Positions 35,405-46,484 of a DNA stretch of 64,000 nt are shown piece by piece. Made by a program: the position numbers and the translations under genes. The notes under the pieces are model-generated. The model worked only from the letters and a program-made list of their open reading frames with translations, searched no databases and was not told the origin of the DNA. This DNA is from Cryptomeria japonica (taxonomy: Eukaryota > Streptophyta > Pinopsida > Cupressales > Cupressaceae). The DNA is taken from NCBI RefSeq assembly GCF_030272615.1, contig NC_081413.1, forward strand, positions 15,572,285 to 15,636,284, given 5' to 3'. The stretch's first letter is position 1; each line of letters begins with the position of its first letter.

Positions 35405-36560
35405 ATCTCGAGGGTAGTGAATCCCCTCCTCTACGGTTTCATAAATGGGTTGAAGTCGAGTATTCAAGAAGAGTTGACTTTGGTAAGAATGTCTACCATT
35501 GAAGATGCATATCAATTTTATTTGAAGGTAGAGGAGAAGATAAATAGAAGATTTGAGAGAAAGCAAAATGGAAGAGGTTGTGGTGGAAATATTGGTGGAC
35601 GATCTTATGGAGGTTGAAATGAATACCAAAAGAAGAATGAAAAATCTAGTAGAAGTCAAAATCAAAAGGGAAATAATTAATTAAATGGTCTCTTATGAGA
35701 AATATTCCTTGACACTTGTCACCACAGAGATGACAAGTGTTCCTCCCTCCAACCTCTTCTCCGAGCTCCTCCAATTTGACCCCTGATATCTTCAGAGTCA
35801 ATCTTGACTGTTGATTCCTGCCACCTCACTCCTGGCCTTGGAAATCCTATAAATATCCCCCATCTTGGAGCACAAAAGAGATCATCTCAAACATTGTTAT
35901 TATAGGTAGATCCCATCTCAAGAATTGTTATTATAGGCATATCATTTCCATCATTCTAGTTTAGCATTGTTATTATTTATTGCATCTTAGATCTAGCTTA
36001 ATTTGATCATCTTCTAGCATAATTGCATCATCATTTAGCATAATCCTACATATCAATAGCTTAATTAGCTTCTTGGATCAATCTAGCTCAATCATGCATT
36101 TATCTAGCTTGCACATCATATCATTTTTAATCCTTTGTCTTGGTGTAGTCAAGTCACTGGGATTGCTCATCTAGATGTGAGAGCAAAGTCACACTTGCAT
36201 CTCATAGGAGGTGATAGGTCACTTTGCCATGGTTTATCTTTCATTTGATTTCAATTTGGTAACCATGCTTGTAATGATCTATTGAGTGTTTGTGTTGCAG
36301 TTGCAGGTACCCTACTTCACACTCACGACAATAGTCAAAATCAAAAGGGAAATAATTCCTACCATCCCCGCAATCAAAATAATGGAGATCAAAGAGGAAG
36401 ATGAAGCTTTCAAGGAACATGTTTCTAGTGTGGAGGAGACAAAGCCTATGAGTGTCCCAAACATAAAGGGAGGAAAAATAGAAAACCCAAGGGTAATGCA
36501 CGATTTGCCTATGTAGATGAAGATGTTGGGTATTCACATTCTAAAGATGCAAAGAGAGGA
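35405..36560 (+). pseudogene. Element E gag C-terminal part and zinc finger, interrupted at 35679-36332
   Basis: The frame from about 35408 reads NPLLYGFINGLKSSIQEEL, then LVRMSTIEDAYQFYLKVEEK, the usual end of a chromovirus capsid domain. A Gly/Arg-rich stretch (RGCGGNIGGRSYGG) and SQNQKGNN follow. After the insertion the frame resumes with YHPRNQNNGDQRGR, then a damaged knuckle (CGGDKAYECPKHKG) in other frames. The N-terminal half of gag is missing. The open frame at 36286-36516 is in a shifted phase and not the real product. Confidence 0.75.
35679..36332. mobile_element. 654-base insertion in element E gag, flanked by a 25-base duplication
   Basis: The same 25 bases (starting AGTCAAAATCAAAAGGG, ending AAATAATT) stand at 35654-35678 and 36333-36357, on either side of unrelated sequence that interrupts the gag reading. 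Inside is CCTATAAATATCCCCC (about 35847), a good TATA box, and three similar words GTTATTATAGG/GTTATTATTT. There is no coding signal, poly(A) or convincing TG/CA end with a 5-base duplication. It looks promoter- or LTR-like, but the duplication is too long for an LTR insertion. Confidence 0.6.
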
Positions 36561-37130
36561 GAGGTTCTTGTTACTGGAATAGCCTTATTAAATGATAAGA
36601 TTGATCTAATCCAAAGGAAGTAAAGTTTGAAATGTTATAATGTATGATGGTAGTATCGATAACCTTGTTTCAAAAGAAATTGTTAGTAAGTTGAAGTTAG
36701 AAAGAATAAGGCACCTAAATTCCTATCAAATTGCTTGGTTGTAGAAGGACCAAGGCTTTGTTAATGAACAATGTCTAGTAAACTTCAAGATTGGAAACTA
36801 TCATGATGAGGTATTATGTGATATTATGCCTATGGATGCCTGACGTATGTTGTTATAAAGACCATGACAATTTGATCATCACGTAGTACATGATGGATAT
36901 GCAAATGCTTATTCTTTGTCAAAGGATGAAGTTCAACACAAGCTTAAGCCAATGAAAGAGATAGAGGAAAATGTATGCAATAATGTAAGAATATGTTTAG
37001 TTGATGGAAGAAAATTTCTAGATGGCATGAAGCATGAGCATTTGTGTTTTACTTTAATTCCTAAGTCTACAAACAAGAAGTAGAAGATATACATGTGGAA
37101 GTTGCAGATCTATTGGATGAGTTTTAGGAT
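36561..37130 (+). pseudogene. Element E protease region, heavily decayed
   Basis: Broken frames show GEVLVTGIALLNDKIDL, then DNLVSKEIVSKLKLE, LVNFKIGNYHDEVLCDIMPM and HEHLCFTLIPK. This is the usual order around and after the chromovirus aspartic protease. The active-site DSG itself is not readable because of stops. Inferred from position and matching phrases. Confidence 0.55.
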
Positions 37131-38400
37131 ATTGTATTTGATAATGTACCTAATGTCTTACCACTAGTGGGAAAGATTAGTCATCGAATGGACCTAATCC
37201 CTAGAGATAATTTGTCGATTAAGGCATACCATAGAATGACTCCAGTAGAGAGTAAAGAGTTGAATATACAAGTGTAGGAATTGTTGCAAAAAGGGTTGAA
37301 TCAACAGAGTTTGATTCCATGAGCGGTACCTGCAATACTAGCACCAAAGAAAAATGAAGAATGGAGGATGTGTATAGACTCCCAGGCTATCAATAAGATT
37401 ACTATCAAGTATGGATTTCCCTTGCCAATAATGGATGACATTATGGATTCTTTGAGTGGATCTGAGTACTTCACAATGATAGATTTGAAGAGTGCATACC
37501 ACCAAATCCGGATTATAGAAGGAGATGAATGGAAAACAATATTCAAACTAAACAAGGGCTTGTGTGAGTGGTTAGTCATACCTTTTGGGATAACAAATGC
37601 ACCGAGCATTTTCATGGGCTCATGAACAAGGTATTAAAAGATTTTTTGGGTAAGTTTTCTATTGTTTACTTTGATGATATTCTGCTTTTCAATAAAACAG
37701 TGAATGAGAATATAATGCATATTCGTAGGGTCTTTGAGAAGTTAAGAGAAAAAAGATTATTGATTAACCTAAAGAAGTGTACTTTTAGAAGGAGTTAGTG
37801 TACTTGGGATTTGTTGTCTAAGTAGTTGGTCTTAAAATGGACCTAGAGAAAGTAAAGGCTATCCTTGAATGGCCTACCCCAAGGAATGCTCTTGAGGTGA
37901 GATCTTTTCATGGTTTGGCTAGTTTTTACATAAGGTTTATCTGTTATTTTAGTAGTATTTGTGGACCCCTAAATGAAACATTAAGAGGGGATATAAAATT
38001 GTTTAAGTGGAATATAGGAGTAGAAAAGGGTTTTGATTTTTTGAAAAGGAAAGTCACAGAGCAACCCATTTTGGCACTTCCATATTTTAACAAGGTATTT
38101 TACATATATTGTAATGCTAGTGGCAATGCCATTGGAGCTATTTTGAGTCAGTAAGGTAAACAAATTTCTTCTTTCAATGTAAAGTTGAATGATGTCAAGA
38201 GAAAATATTGTGTTTATGATTAGAGGTTTCATGCTATAGTTCAAGCATTAAAAAAGTGGAGACACTATCTTTTGCCAAAATATTATATTTTATTTATTGG
38301 TCATCTATCTTTACAGTATTTGAATAGTCAAGGAAAGTTGAATCAAAAGCATTTAAATGGGTTGAGTTTTTCTAGAGTTGCACCTTTTTTTTGAAGCATG
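37131..38400 (+). pseudogene. Element E reverse transcriptase and RNase H
   Basis: RT motifs in order: [60 protein letters not shown], then after a frameshift near 37612 the active site IVYFDDILLFNK with both Asp present. The connection region reads VKAILEWPTPRNALEVRSFH. RNase H follows with YIYCNASGNAIGAILSQ (first Asp of the usual D-AS replaced by Asn), RFHAIVQALKKWRHYLLPK and QYLNSQGKLNQKH. At least five stops or shifts are seen. A dead polymerase, with close match to chromovirus order. Confidence 0.85.
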
Positions 38401-38919
38401 GGAGTGGAAAGTCTAACAGAGTTGTAGATGCCTCGAGTAGAATGCAAAATTTGTTGACAAAGATGCAAATCAAAGTTGTTGGGTTCCATAAAGTCAAGAT
38501 TTTGTATCTGGAGGATCTTGATTTTGGAGAGGCTTGGATGGCTTGCATGGATCCTGTCACTTTAGATAGGACCAAGTGGTTGGATTTTATAATCCAAGAT
38601 GGGATGTTATTTAAAGGAAGCTAGTTGTGCATTCCAAAGAGTTCTATGAGGGAGAACCTAATTAAGGAGAAGTATAGTGGTGGATTGGCTAGACACTTTG
38701 GTTGAGATAAGACCATTTTTGTTATTAGTGAGCATTATTATTGGCCACACTTGTAGCAATATGTTAAGAAGTTTGTGCAAAGTTGTAGAGTATGACAGAT
38801 GGAAAAAGGAACCAAGCAAAATACAAATCTATATCAGCCATTACATGTGCTCGAGAGGTCATGGGAGGATATTAATATGGATTTTATTATTGGTTTATTG
38901 GGGACTTAGAGAGGACATG
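38401..38919 (+). pseudogene. Element E integrase, N-terminal half
   Basis: The frame reads SGKSNRVVDASSRMQNLL and LDFIIQDGMLFKGS. After shifts comes the zinc-binding HHCC region: ENLIKEKYSGGLARHFG, SEHYYWPHL and VKKFVQSCRVCQMEKGT. The start of the core reads LERSWEDINMDFIIGLLG, with the first catalytic Asp in NMDFI. It ends in RGHDS at the insertion point of element D. Confidence 0.8.
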
Positions 38920-38924
38920 ATTCC

Positions 38925-40016
38925 TGTAAAGCGGAAAATCGCGATCGAACCTTAAGTGTTCCCCCCACCACTCCAAGGAGAGAGAAAGGAGGTCACTAGG
39001 ATTGACGGTTTTCACTTAGGAGAGACTTTACATTCAAAAGAGGGGTTGAAACCCACAAGATCCAATCCCACACAATGCAAGATTGGATTCTAAATGAGTT
39101 TCAAGGGTTGTGACAGCAAGGCTACCCTCTTTTGTAAAGAATGTAGATAGAAGTATTGAGCTAGGAATGCATGTAAAGTGAAAGATTCGCTTATAAACAG
39201 AGATAGGAATATAGGATGAAGCTGCGGACCTGGAATTAGCAGTAAAATGTCGAGACAATACTGTCCTGCAAATTTGAGCAAAAGTTGATGGGACGATGGC
39301 GCCCGGCGTGCACACGGTCCTCCGAAAAATCCGCGAAACGAAGGGGGATCTGTTCATCTCTGCACAAGGATTCCAGATCTTCAATTACAGCCGCGTACCT
39401 GCAACATGCGAAGGTGTAAATGTTATTGTATGTTGTATGTTGCATGTGATCTCCTCTTCAATGGTTGAATCCTTGTCTTGAATGCAACACTTGGCCTTGA
39501 ATGGAGACTTAGAATGCTCAATTGCTTGAAGGAATGCTTGAATGCTTGAATGCTTGAATGTTTGAGTGTTTTAATATCGCTTCCGCGTCTTGCACACATA
39601 TGTCCTTCCTCTTCAAAATGGGAGAGGAAATGTAGTTTATATACTTGTTGATAGACTGATTTTTTTGACCTTAGGCCGACCAGGAAACATTATTTCCCGA
39701 ATTGCAAACATAAAGACCCGAGGCCCAAAAGAGACCAGGCCCAAAATAGGGCCAGGGACCAGGGCACTAGGTGCCATGGTCCTGGGGGACCAGGGCGCTG
39801 GGTGCCCTACTCCTGAACGACCAGGGCACTGGGCACCATGGTCCCACCTCCCAGGACAGCAGGGTGCAAGGAGGGATCATGCCAAGGTGCAGAAAAATGC
39901 AGTTTTCAGTGTCATGAACAAGTTTCGGGGTCTCCATTTAGGTTCAGTGTTGCGTCGCCATCGTGAAGACCCAAATGCAGTCGAAATTGCAAGTGTTGCA
40001 ATTTTAGGACGTTACA
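38925..40016 (-). repeat. Element D 3' LTR
   Basis: On the plus strand it starts TGTAAAGCGG after ATTCC and ends TTTTAGGACGTTACA. It holds a GC-rich repeat of about 33 bases with three units (39747-39845), and one copy of the GTGCAC/GGTCCTC motif (39292-39325) that recurs in the leader. Confidence 0.93.
39747..39845. repeat. GC-rich 33-base tandem repeat in the D 3' LTR, three units
   Basis: The unit is of the form GACCAGGGCGCTGGGTGCC followed by ATGGTCCTGGGG. The other LTR has four units at 46187-46310. Confidence 0.8.
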
Positions 40017-40793
40017 TTTAGCCCCCACTTTAGCGAGAGTATAAGCGTACGCCCATACTTCCGGTAAAGTACAAGGAAACAACATTGAAAGACTTTCACC
40101 ACGTCAAGGAGGCAAGACACACCAAGCCCCCAGTGGACTAAGGATCTTACGACTTTGATTGACAAAGTAAAAGGGAAGATCATGAGGGAGAAACATGACT
40201 GTCAGTAGTAAGGTTCCCTCACTATGAGTCATGCAAGAGAAATACCAAAAATTTTCAAGGCAAAGCTAAGTTCGCCAAGAAATTTTCAAGTATCCTGAAG
40301 GGATAGATGAGGTGTATGCCCCCCTATGTTAAAGTGATCGCACACGCCTCAACGGGGGTGATTGCTTTAAGGTAGTGATACACATAAGAAATGAGAAGGG
40401 AAAGGAGCACGTTATCACAAAGATTTAGCCCCCAAGTGTGAGATAAACCCAAGGATAATAGACACAAAACACAAAGCACGAGGTGACTTCACTTTCCTCG
40501 GGGTCAGTATGTTGTATGATAATTCATGTATATCATATGTATGTATGCATAATTGTTCTTCATTCCCCAATCAAGGAAGGTCACCTGGAAGAAGGGAACA
40601 CATGTGTCTTTTGAGTCAACATGAGAGAGACCAAAAGAGATCTCAATGCTTTGCATCGTCCTCAAGTAGAAAACACTGAGGACAACAAATAGAAGAATGA
40701 GAATAACACATAGAAGAAGTAACAAAAGAGAGGAGGAGAGAGTCTGCTATGCTAATGAAACTAGTCTAGCACGTCATCCACCCCCCGATCTTG
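40017..40793 (-). other. 3' noncoding part of element D with polypurine tract
   Basis: The minus-strand polypurine tract AAAGTGGGGGCTAAA lies at 40017-40031, directly beside the LTR. The rest, to the end of the long frame at 40794, has no recognisable gene. No RT or integrase remnant was found. Confidence 0.7.
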
Positions 40794-43700
40794 CTAATCA
40801 ATATTTTGGGAAGGCAGGAAACACGCTAGAGGAGGAACATTCAACACAGCAGATGGAGCTATCACAAGATCCAAACAAGGGCTATGTTCATGTTCCAAGC
40901 CACGTTGTTCTTGTCTAGGAGCTAGGATAAGTGCTTTAGAAAATTTGTTAGATAAATGGTTATCAATATCAACAAATTCATATTCACTATCAAAAGCAAG
41001 AGAAGTAACATTTTCATCATGAATAACATTTTCATCTATATCATCATCAAGATTTATAAAAATAGGATCTTAAACTTGCACAGGATCAAAACAATCATGC
41101 ATCTTATGTTTAGGAGATTTTGGCTCAATTTTCGGCTGAGGAGAAAATGGAAGAATACTAGCTGAAGGTGTTTTTGGAGATTGCAAAGTTTGAGAAGCAA
41201 CTGCCTGAGCTCTAAGATGACGCTTTCATTGGCGTTCATGCGCAGAATGATTTTGTCTAGTCTTAGTAGGAAGTGGAGAAGATTGAGGAGGAGGAATGTT
41301 CTCATCCTTATCACTTGGGTGTTTAGGTTGTGGTCTCTTAGGCTAGATAATAGGAGAAGAGGAAGGTCTCTTCTCTTTATAAAAGGAAGGAGGAGGAACT
41401 GCTCCATATAAAGGAGGAATATTTGGTTTAGGAAGGAGACCAAGTCCATCATGACGAGGAGGTATAGGCCTACTTTTAGAAAGTTTATTAGACATAGACA
41501 TAGTCACATCCATAGGAATGGGTTGGGAATCTTCTTGAGGAAAGACATTAGTTTTATCTTTCAAAGGAAGAACTTCCTTCTCAAGAACGATAGGAATATC
41601 AAGTTTGGGTGTTCTAGGTTAACTTAGAGATAGGATCATATCTATTTTCCACTTTTGATAAGATTTGAAAAGATGATCACTTCGCGGAGGAAGAGATTGG
41701 AATTGTTTAGGCCAAAAATAATCAATAGGAACACTAGAAGTTCTTTCAGCTGGTTTAAAGAGACTATGATTGATAGTAACAACTTCACCATTATGGGGAA
41801 ATTTCAAACATTTATGAATAGGAGAAGCAATAGCTTTCATGGAAGATAGACAAGGATAGCCTAGCTTCACACGAAATTTTTCGGATGAAGGAATAATAGC
41901 AAAGTTCACATCAAGGGATTTGTTATGGACCTCAATAGGTAATGTAATAGAACCAATTGCAGGAGAATAAAATGCATCAAATAATTTCACAATCACATCT
42001 ATTTTGTCATAGATCACTTGATTCAATTGTAAAGTAAAGAGAAATTCTTCAGTAATAACATTAACCATGCAAGAAGAATCAATAAGCACTCCACGGCAAG
42101 GTGTATTCTTGACTTTTGCAACTATGTATAAAGGACCATCAGGTGCCCTAATAGTTTCACTAGAATCAAATGTGATAGAAGGTTCTTTAGGGTTTTCTTG
42201 CTGCTCTACAAAGTTAATCACATTCGGAGTCATAGACACAAGACCATCAGGTGAGAAAGAGGAATCATTAGTCTCAATCACATTAGAGGTATGAGAAGGT
42301 AATGGATCAGTAAAAATGTTAAGATTTTGGTTAGGAGGAGCTACAGATGTGTTGCCTTTATCATTCATACCAAAAATAGAGATAGTATTATTATCAATCA
42401 AATCTTGAATTTTACCCTTTAAAGCAAAACATTTTTCAGTATCATGCCCAGGTTGACGATGAAATTGACAAAAAGATTTGTTATCAAAATAGGGTGAATT
42501 AATCTTTGCAGGATCTATTTGCTTTATAGGAGGGAGAGTAAGCACATTTTGTTCCAATAACTTATTCATAATACTATGCAATGATTCATTCAAAGGAGTA
42601 AACTTTCTTTCTTTCTTGAAAAACTTAGAAATAGGAGGCACACCTGATGCTGCATTCACATTGTTGTTGATGATGTTTTCATTGAACTTAACGAACTCTC
42701 TGTTCGGTTTAAACTTTCCAAATGGTTGTTGACTACTATCACCCTTATCACTCGGAGCCATAGGATTTGCTTGTTCCATTTGACTCATAGTCAGTTGATA
42801 ATTGTGAAGAGTTGCACACAACTGTTGGAAAGAAGTAAACTCAGAAAACAGAAGTTTTTCTCTAATATCTTTTTGTAAATTAGAAATAAAGATTCTTTGA
42901 ATATCATTGTCAGGCACTGGAAAAGAGATTTGAGCATACAAATGCTTATATCTACCAATGAAATCAATCACTTTTTCTTTAACACCTTGTTTACAATGCA
43001 TTAAATCAATCAAAGTAACTTTAGGACTTATATTGTTTTGAAATTGTTGAATAAAAGCATTTGCAAGTTGTTCGAAAGAAGTAATAGAATAAGAAGGCAA
43101 CGAGAAATACCATTTTAGGGCTTTATCTCTTAATGTCCTAGTAAACAGTTTTGCAAGCAACCTTTGGTCATAAGTAAAATCAGTACATATTGTTTGAAAG
43201 GTCTTAACATGTGCTAGGGGATCACCTTTACCATTATAAAGCTCCAACTGTGGGATTTCAACATGTTTAGGTGGGATAGCTCGAACAATGTCAAGAGAAA
43301 GTGGGCTCGCAACATCAAATGTGGGCACACTAAACTTAGATTGATTCATAGAGGCAATTTGTTGCTGTAAAGAAGAGACAGTTTGTGCAAGATTGTTAAT
43401 GGTCACTTCAGTCGAAGAGTTCATATTAGACGTGTTAGATTGTGATGGAGGTATTATGTTATTGAAAGAAGGTATTGATTGAGAGTAAGGTGGCAGGACA
43501 CTATGATAGTTAGTCATAGGAGATGGTTGGAAAAGAGGAGCACTACAAGGAGGAATGGAATGGTTGAATGAATTGTCCCCTTGCGTCATGTTCATTTGTG
43601 GAGATGTAATAGGAACACTTATTGAAGGAATGAATGAAGAAGTTGGATTGAATGAAGGAAGAGGGTTAATTGAAGAGGAAGGATTGCCCCCATGACTGGT

Positions 43701-44210
43701 GATCATAGGCGGAATGTCTTGTATAGAAGTAGTCATTATGTTTGATGTAAAGGTAGGTATGCTAGCAATAGAAGTTGTCAACGGAATAGAATGATTGACT
43801 TGAGTGGGAGGTTGTGTATAACCTAAAGTTTCGGCACAACTCTTCATAGGCATCACATTCAAATCCACAATGTGTGCAATACCACGCAAAATATCAATTC
43901 CATTCTTATCACTTTGAACCATACATTTTAGACCCTCAATTAATGAAAGAGCTTGACTATCGGGATACTCTTGAGACATCCATTGCTGAAAATCATAAAA
44001 TTGGTTATCCAATTTTGAAAGTTGTTCTACAAAAACCTCATGGAGAGCTTCTTCATCATTAGGAGGATTAGAGGAATTACCCGTGTCCTCGTTAAAAAGG
44101 CTATTCAAATTAGGTTCCATCTCCTCAGTAATTAAACCTTGGAAAGACTTAATTCTAATGCTTCGTCTAACGGGAATAGTGTAAGTAGGGCTTATTGTTG
44201 TAAAACTCAT
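40794..44210 (-). CDS. Element D Gag-protease polyprotein with Pro/Ser-rich tail (in-frame stops in the tail)
   Basis: ATG at 44210 opens 863 uninterrupted codons to TAA at 41619-41621. The same frame continues to TAG 40794-40796 with three more in-frame stops, so 1,139 codons in all. Residues about 150-290 are Ser/Pro/Ile-rich. The capsid domain is near residues 310-460 (KWYFSLPSYSITSFEQL), the finger near 585 (CQFHRQPGHDTEKC) and the protease near 710 (GVLIDSSCMVNVITEEF). The protease motif has Ser in place of the Gly that normally follows the catalytic Asp by two, so it may be inactive. The tail (PRHDGLGLLPKPNIPP) has no enzyme motif. Each stop is one C-to-T change from a sense codon, so the extended frame was probably open recently. 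Confidence 0.85.
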
Positions 44211-45350
44211 GCACTAGAGAGGGAGAGAAGATTTTGAATTTAGAGGTAGCAAATTTCAATAAAATCAGCCAATCTCCTAGATTTAGGCTGTTAAATGCAA
44301 TCACGACAATCTCCCAAATTTTCGGAAAAAAAGTCAGGGACCATGGCGAACGGAGTGCACGCGGTCCTCGCAACTTTTTTCGAAATTTTTAGGGATGAAA
44401 GTTATGATGATTTTAAAGCTAATCTGAAAAAATTGAGTGATTTTACGATCTGTAGAAAGGCCAAATTAAAGTTGCAATCTCAAAATTGAATCCTACCCAG
44501 ATTGTTGAAAAATGCAAAATTTGAATTTTGAAAAAGAGATGGACACTGAAACTTTAAATTTTATGATTTTAGAGGGAATACTAAGAGCAATGCAAGCTTT
44601 GAAATTTAAAAGTTGACTCAATTTCACGCAAAATTCAATTTTGAAAGCGGAAATCAAAGTTGTTGCAATTAAACATTTAATTTCAAAAGTCACAAATTGC
44701 AAGAATTTGAATAAAGCACTGAAATTTCGAATGAATGCCAACACACTTTTCAGATTTAGGACAGTAAGAAACACAATTTTGACACAAAATTTCAATTTCA
44801 ACAATTTTTGAATGATTAGAAGCCTTAATCCAAGCAATCACTAGACCAACTTTGACTTTAATTTTGAAAGTGTTAGAATTGATGAAATCAGCCAAGATTC
44901 TGGATTTTAGCAGAAAAATACAGTAAGATCTAGCTCCCGAAATTTCAGAAAAAATGTCGGGGACAATGGCGCTTGGGGTGCACATGGTCCTCGCAACTTT
45001 TTTCCAAATTTTTAGGGATGAAAGATATTATGATTTTGTTGCGGAATCCAAAGTTATAGCTGATTTGGAGATGTTTTGATCAGTGAAATCATCGGTCAAA
45101 GGTTGAATCAAGAGGGTTTTGACACTTAACCACTTAATTTTCAGAATTAAAGCACAAATATGAATTGATAATTTGCAATAGAAGGGTAGATCTTAAACAA
45201 GCATTAACATTTAGACATTTCGCAAGCTCAAAAAAGAAAATTTAGGGTTTTCATGTAATTAACCTCTAAAATTTGCAAAAGATCAAACATGGAAATGTAA
45301 TCAAGGCATCCAATTTTCAGATCTAACCATGAATAATCAGAAAGGATGTT
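44211..45350 (-). other. Leader of element D with a two-copy internal repeat
   Basis: No gene is seen. Two similar blocks, 44311-44404 and 44931-45027, each contain GG(A/G)GTGCAC followed by GGTCCTCGCAAC and ATTTTTAGGGATGAAAG. They are about 620 bases apart. A shorter relative lies in each LTR. Confidence 0.75.
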
Positions 45351-45366
45351 CACGTCAGGTTCACCA
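45351..45366 (-). promoter_or_regulatory. Primer-binding site of element D
   Basis: TGGTGAACCTGACGTG on the minus strand, three bases inside the 5' LTR. It shares TGGTGAACC with element B. It would pair with a tRNA ending GGTTCACCA; which tRNA is not known to me. Confidence 0.7.
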
Positions 45367-45369
45367 AAA

Positions 45370-46479
45370 TGTAAAGCGGAAAATCGTGATCGAACCCTAA
45401 GTGTTCCCCCCACCACTCCAAGGAGAGAGAAAGGAGGTCACTAGGATTGATGGTTTTCACTTAGGAGAGACTTTACATTCAAAAGAGGGGTTGAAACCCA
45501 CAAGATCCAATCCCACACAATGCAAGATTGGATTCTAAATGAGTTTCAAGGGTTGTAACAACAAGGCTACTCTCTTTTGTAAAGAATGTAGATAGAAGGA
45601 TTGAGCTAGGAATGCATGTAAAGTGAGAAAGATTCACTTATAAACAGAGATAGGAATATAGGATGAAGCTGCGGACCTGGAATTAGCAGTAAAATGTCAA
45701 GACGATGCTGTCCTGCAAATTTGAGCAAAAGTTGATGGGACGATGGTGCCCGGCATGCACACGGTCCTCCGAAAAATCCGCGAAACGAAGGGGGATCTGT
45801 TCGTCTCTGCACAAGGATTCCAGATCTTCAATTACAGCCGCGTACCTGCAACATGCGAAGGTGTAAATGTTGTTGTATGTTGTATGTGATCTCCTCTTCA
45901 ATGGTTGAATCCTTGTCTTGAATGCAACACTTAGCCTTGAATGGAGACTTAGAATGCTCAATTGCTTGAAGGAATGCTTGAATGCTTGAATGTTTGAGTG
46001 TTTTAATATCGCTTCCGCGTCTTGCACACATATGTCCTTCCTCTTCAAAATGGGAGAGGAAATGTAGTTTTTATACTTGCTGATAGACTGATTTTTTCGA
46101 CCTTAGGCCGACCAGGAAACATTATTTCCCGAATTGCAAACATAAAGACCCGAGGCCCAAAAGAGACCGGACCCAAAATAGGGCCAGGGACCAGGGCGCT
46201 GGGTGCCATGGTCCTGGGGGACCAAGGCGCTGGGCGCCATGGTCCTAGGGGACTAGGGCGCTGGGCACCATGGTCCTGGGGGACTAGGGCGCTGGGCGCC
46301 ATGGTCCCACCTCCCAGGACAGCAGGGTGCAAGGAGGGATCATGCCAAGGTGCAGAAAAATGCAGTTTTCGGTGTCATGAACAAGTTTCAGGGTCTCCAT
46401 TCAAGTTCAGTGTTGCATCACCATCGTGAAGACCCAAATGCAGTCGAAATTGCAAGTGTCACAATTTTAGGACGTTACA
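45370..46479 (-). repeat. Element D 5' LTR
   Basis: Matches the 3' LTR end to end. It differs by scattered single bases, one fewer GCTTGAAT unit near 45975 and one more GC-rich unit at 46187-46310. ATTCC follows at once, and the integrase of element E resumes. Confidence 0.93.
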
Positions 46480-46484
46480 ATTCC

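Larger units (their letters stand above)
38925..46479 (-). mobile_element. Element D: young gag-protease-only LTR element inserted in element E integrase
   Basis: ATTCC stands at 38920-38924 and 46480-46484. LTRs are 38925-40016 and 45370-46479, and look about 97 percent identical by eye outside a repeat-number difference. On the minus strand: 5' LTR, three-base spacer, PBS, a 1.1-kb leader, one long frame (44210-40794) with capsid domain, finger and protease plus a Pro/Ser-rich tail, then 0.8 kb without genes and a polypurine tract. There is no RT, RNase H or integrase anywhere inside. It resembles plant terminal-repeat retrotransposons that keep only gag (TR-GAG type), here with a protease region as well. 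Confidence 0.93.

Noticed and set aside
39590-40021. Plus-strand frame of 143 codons, similar to 46022-46429
   Set aside because: Both lie wholly in the D LTRs and cover the GC-rich repeat; no known domain.
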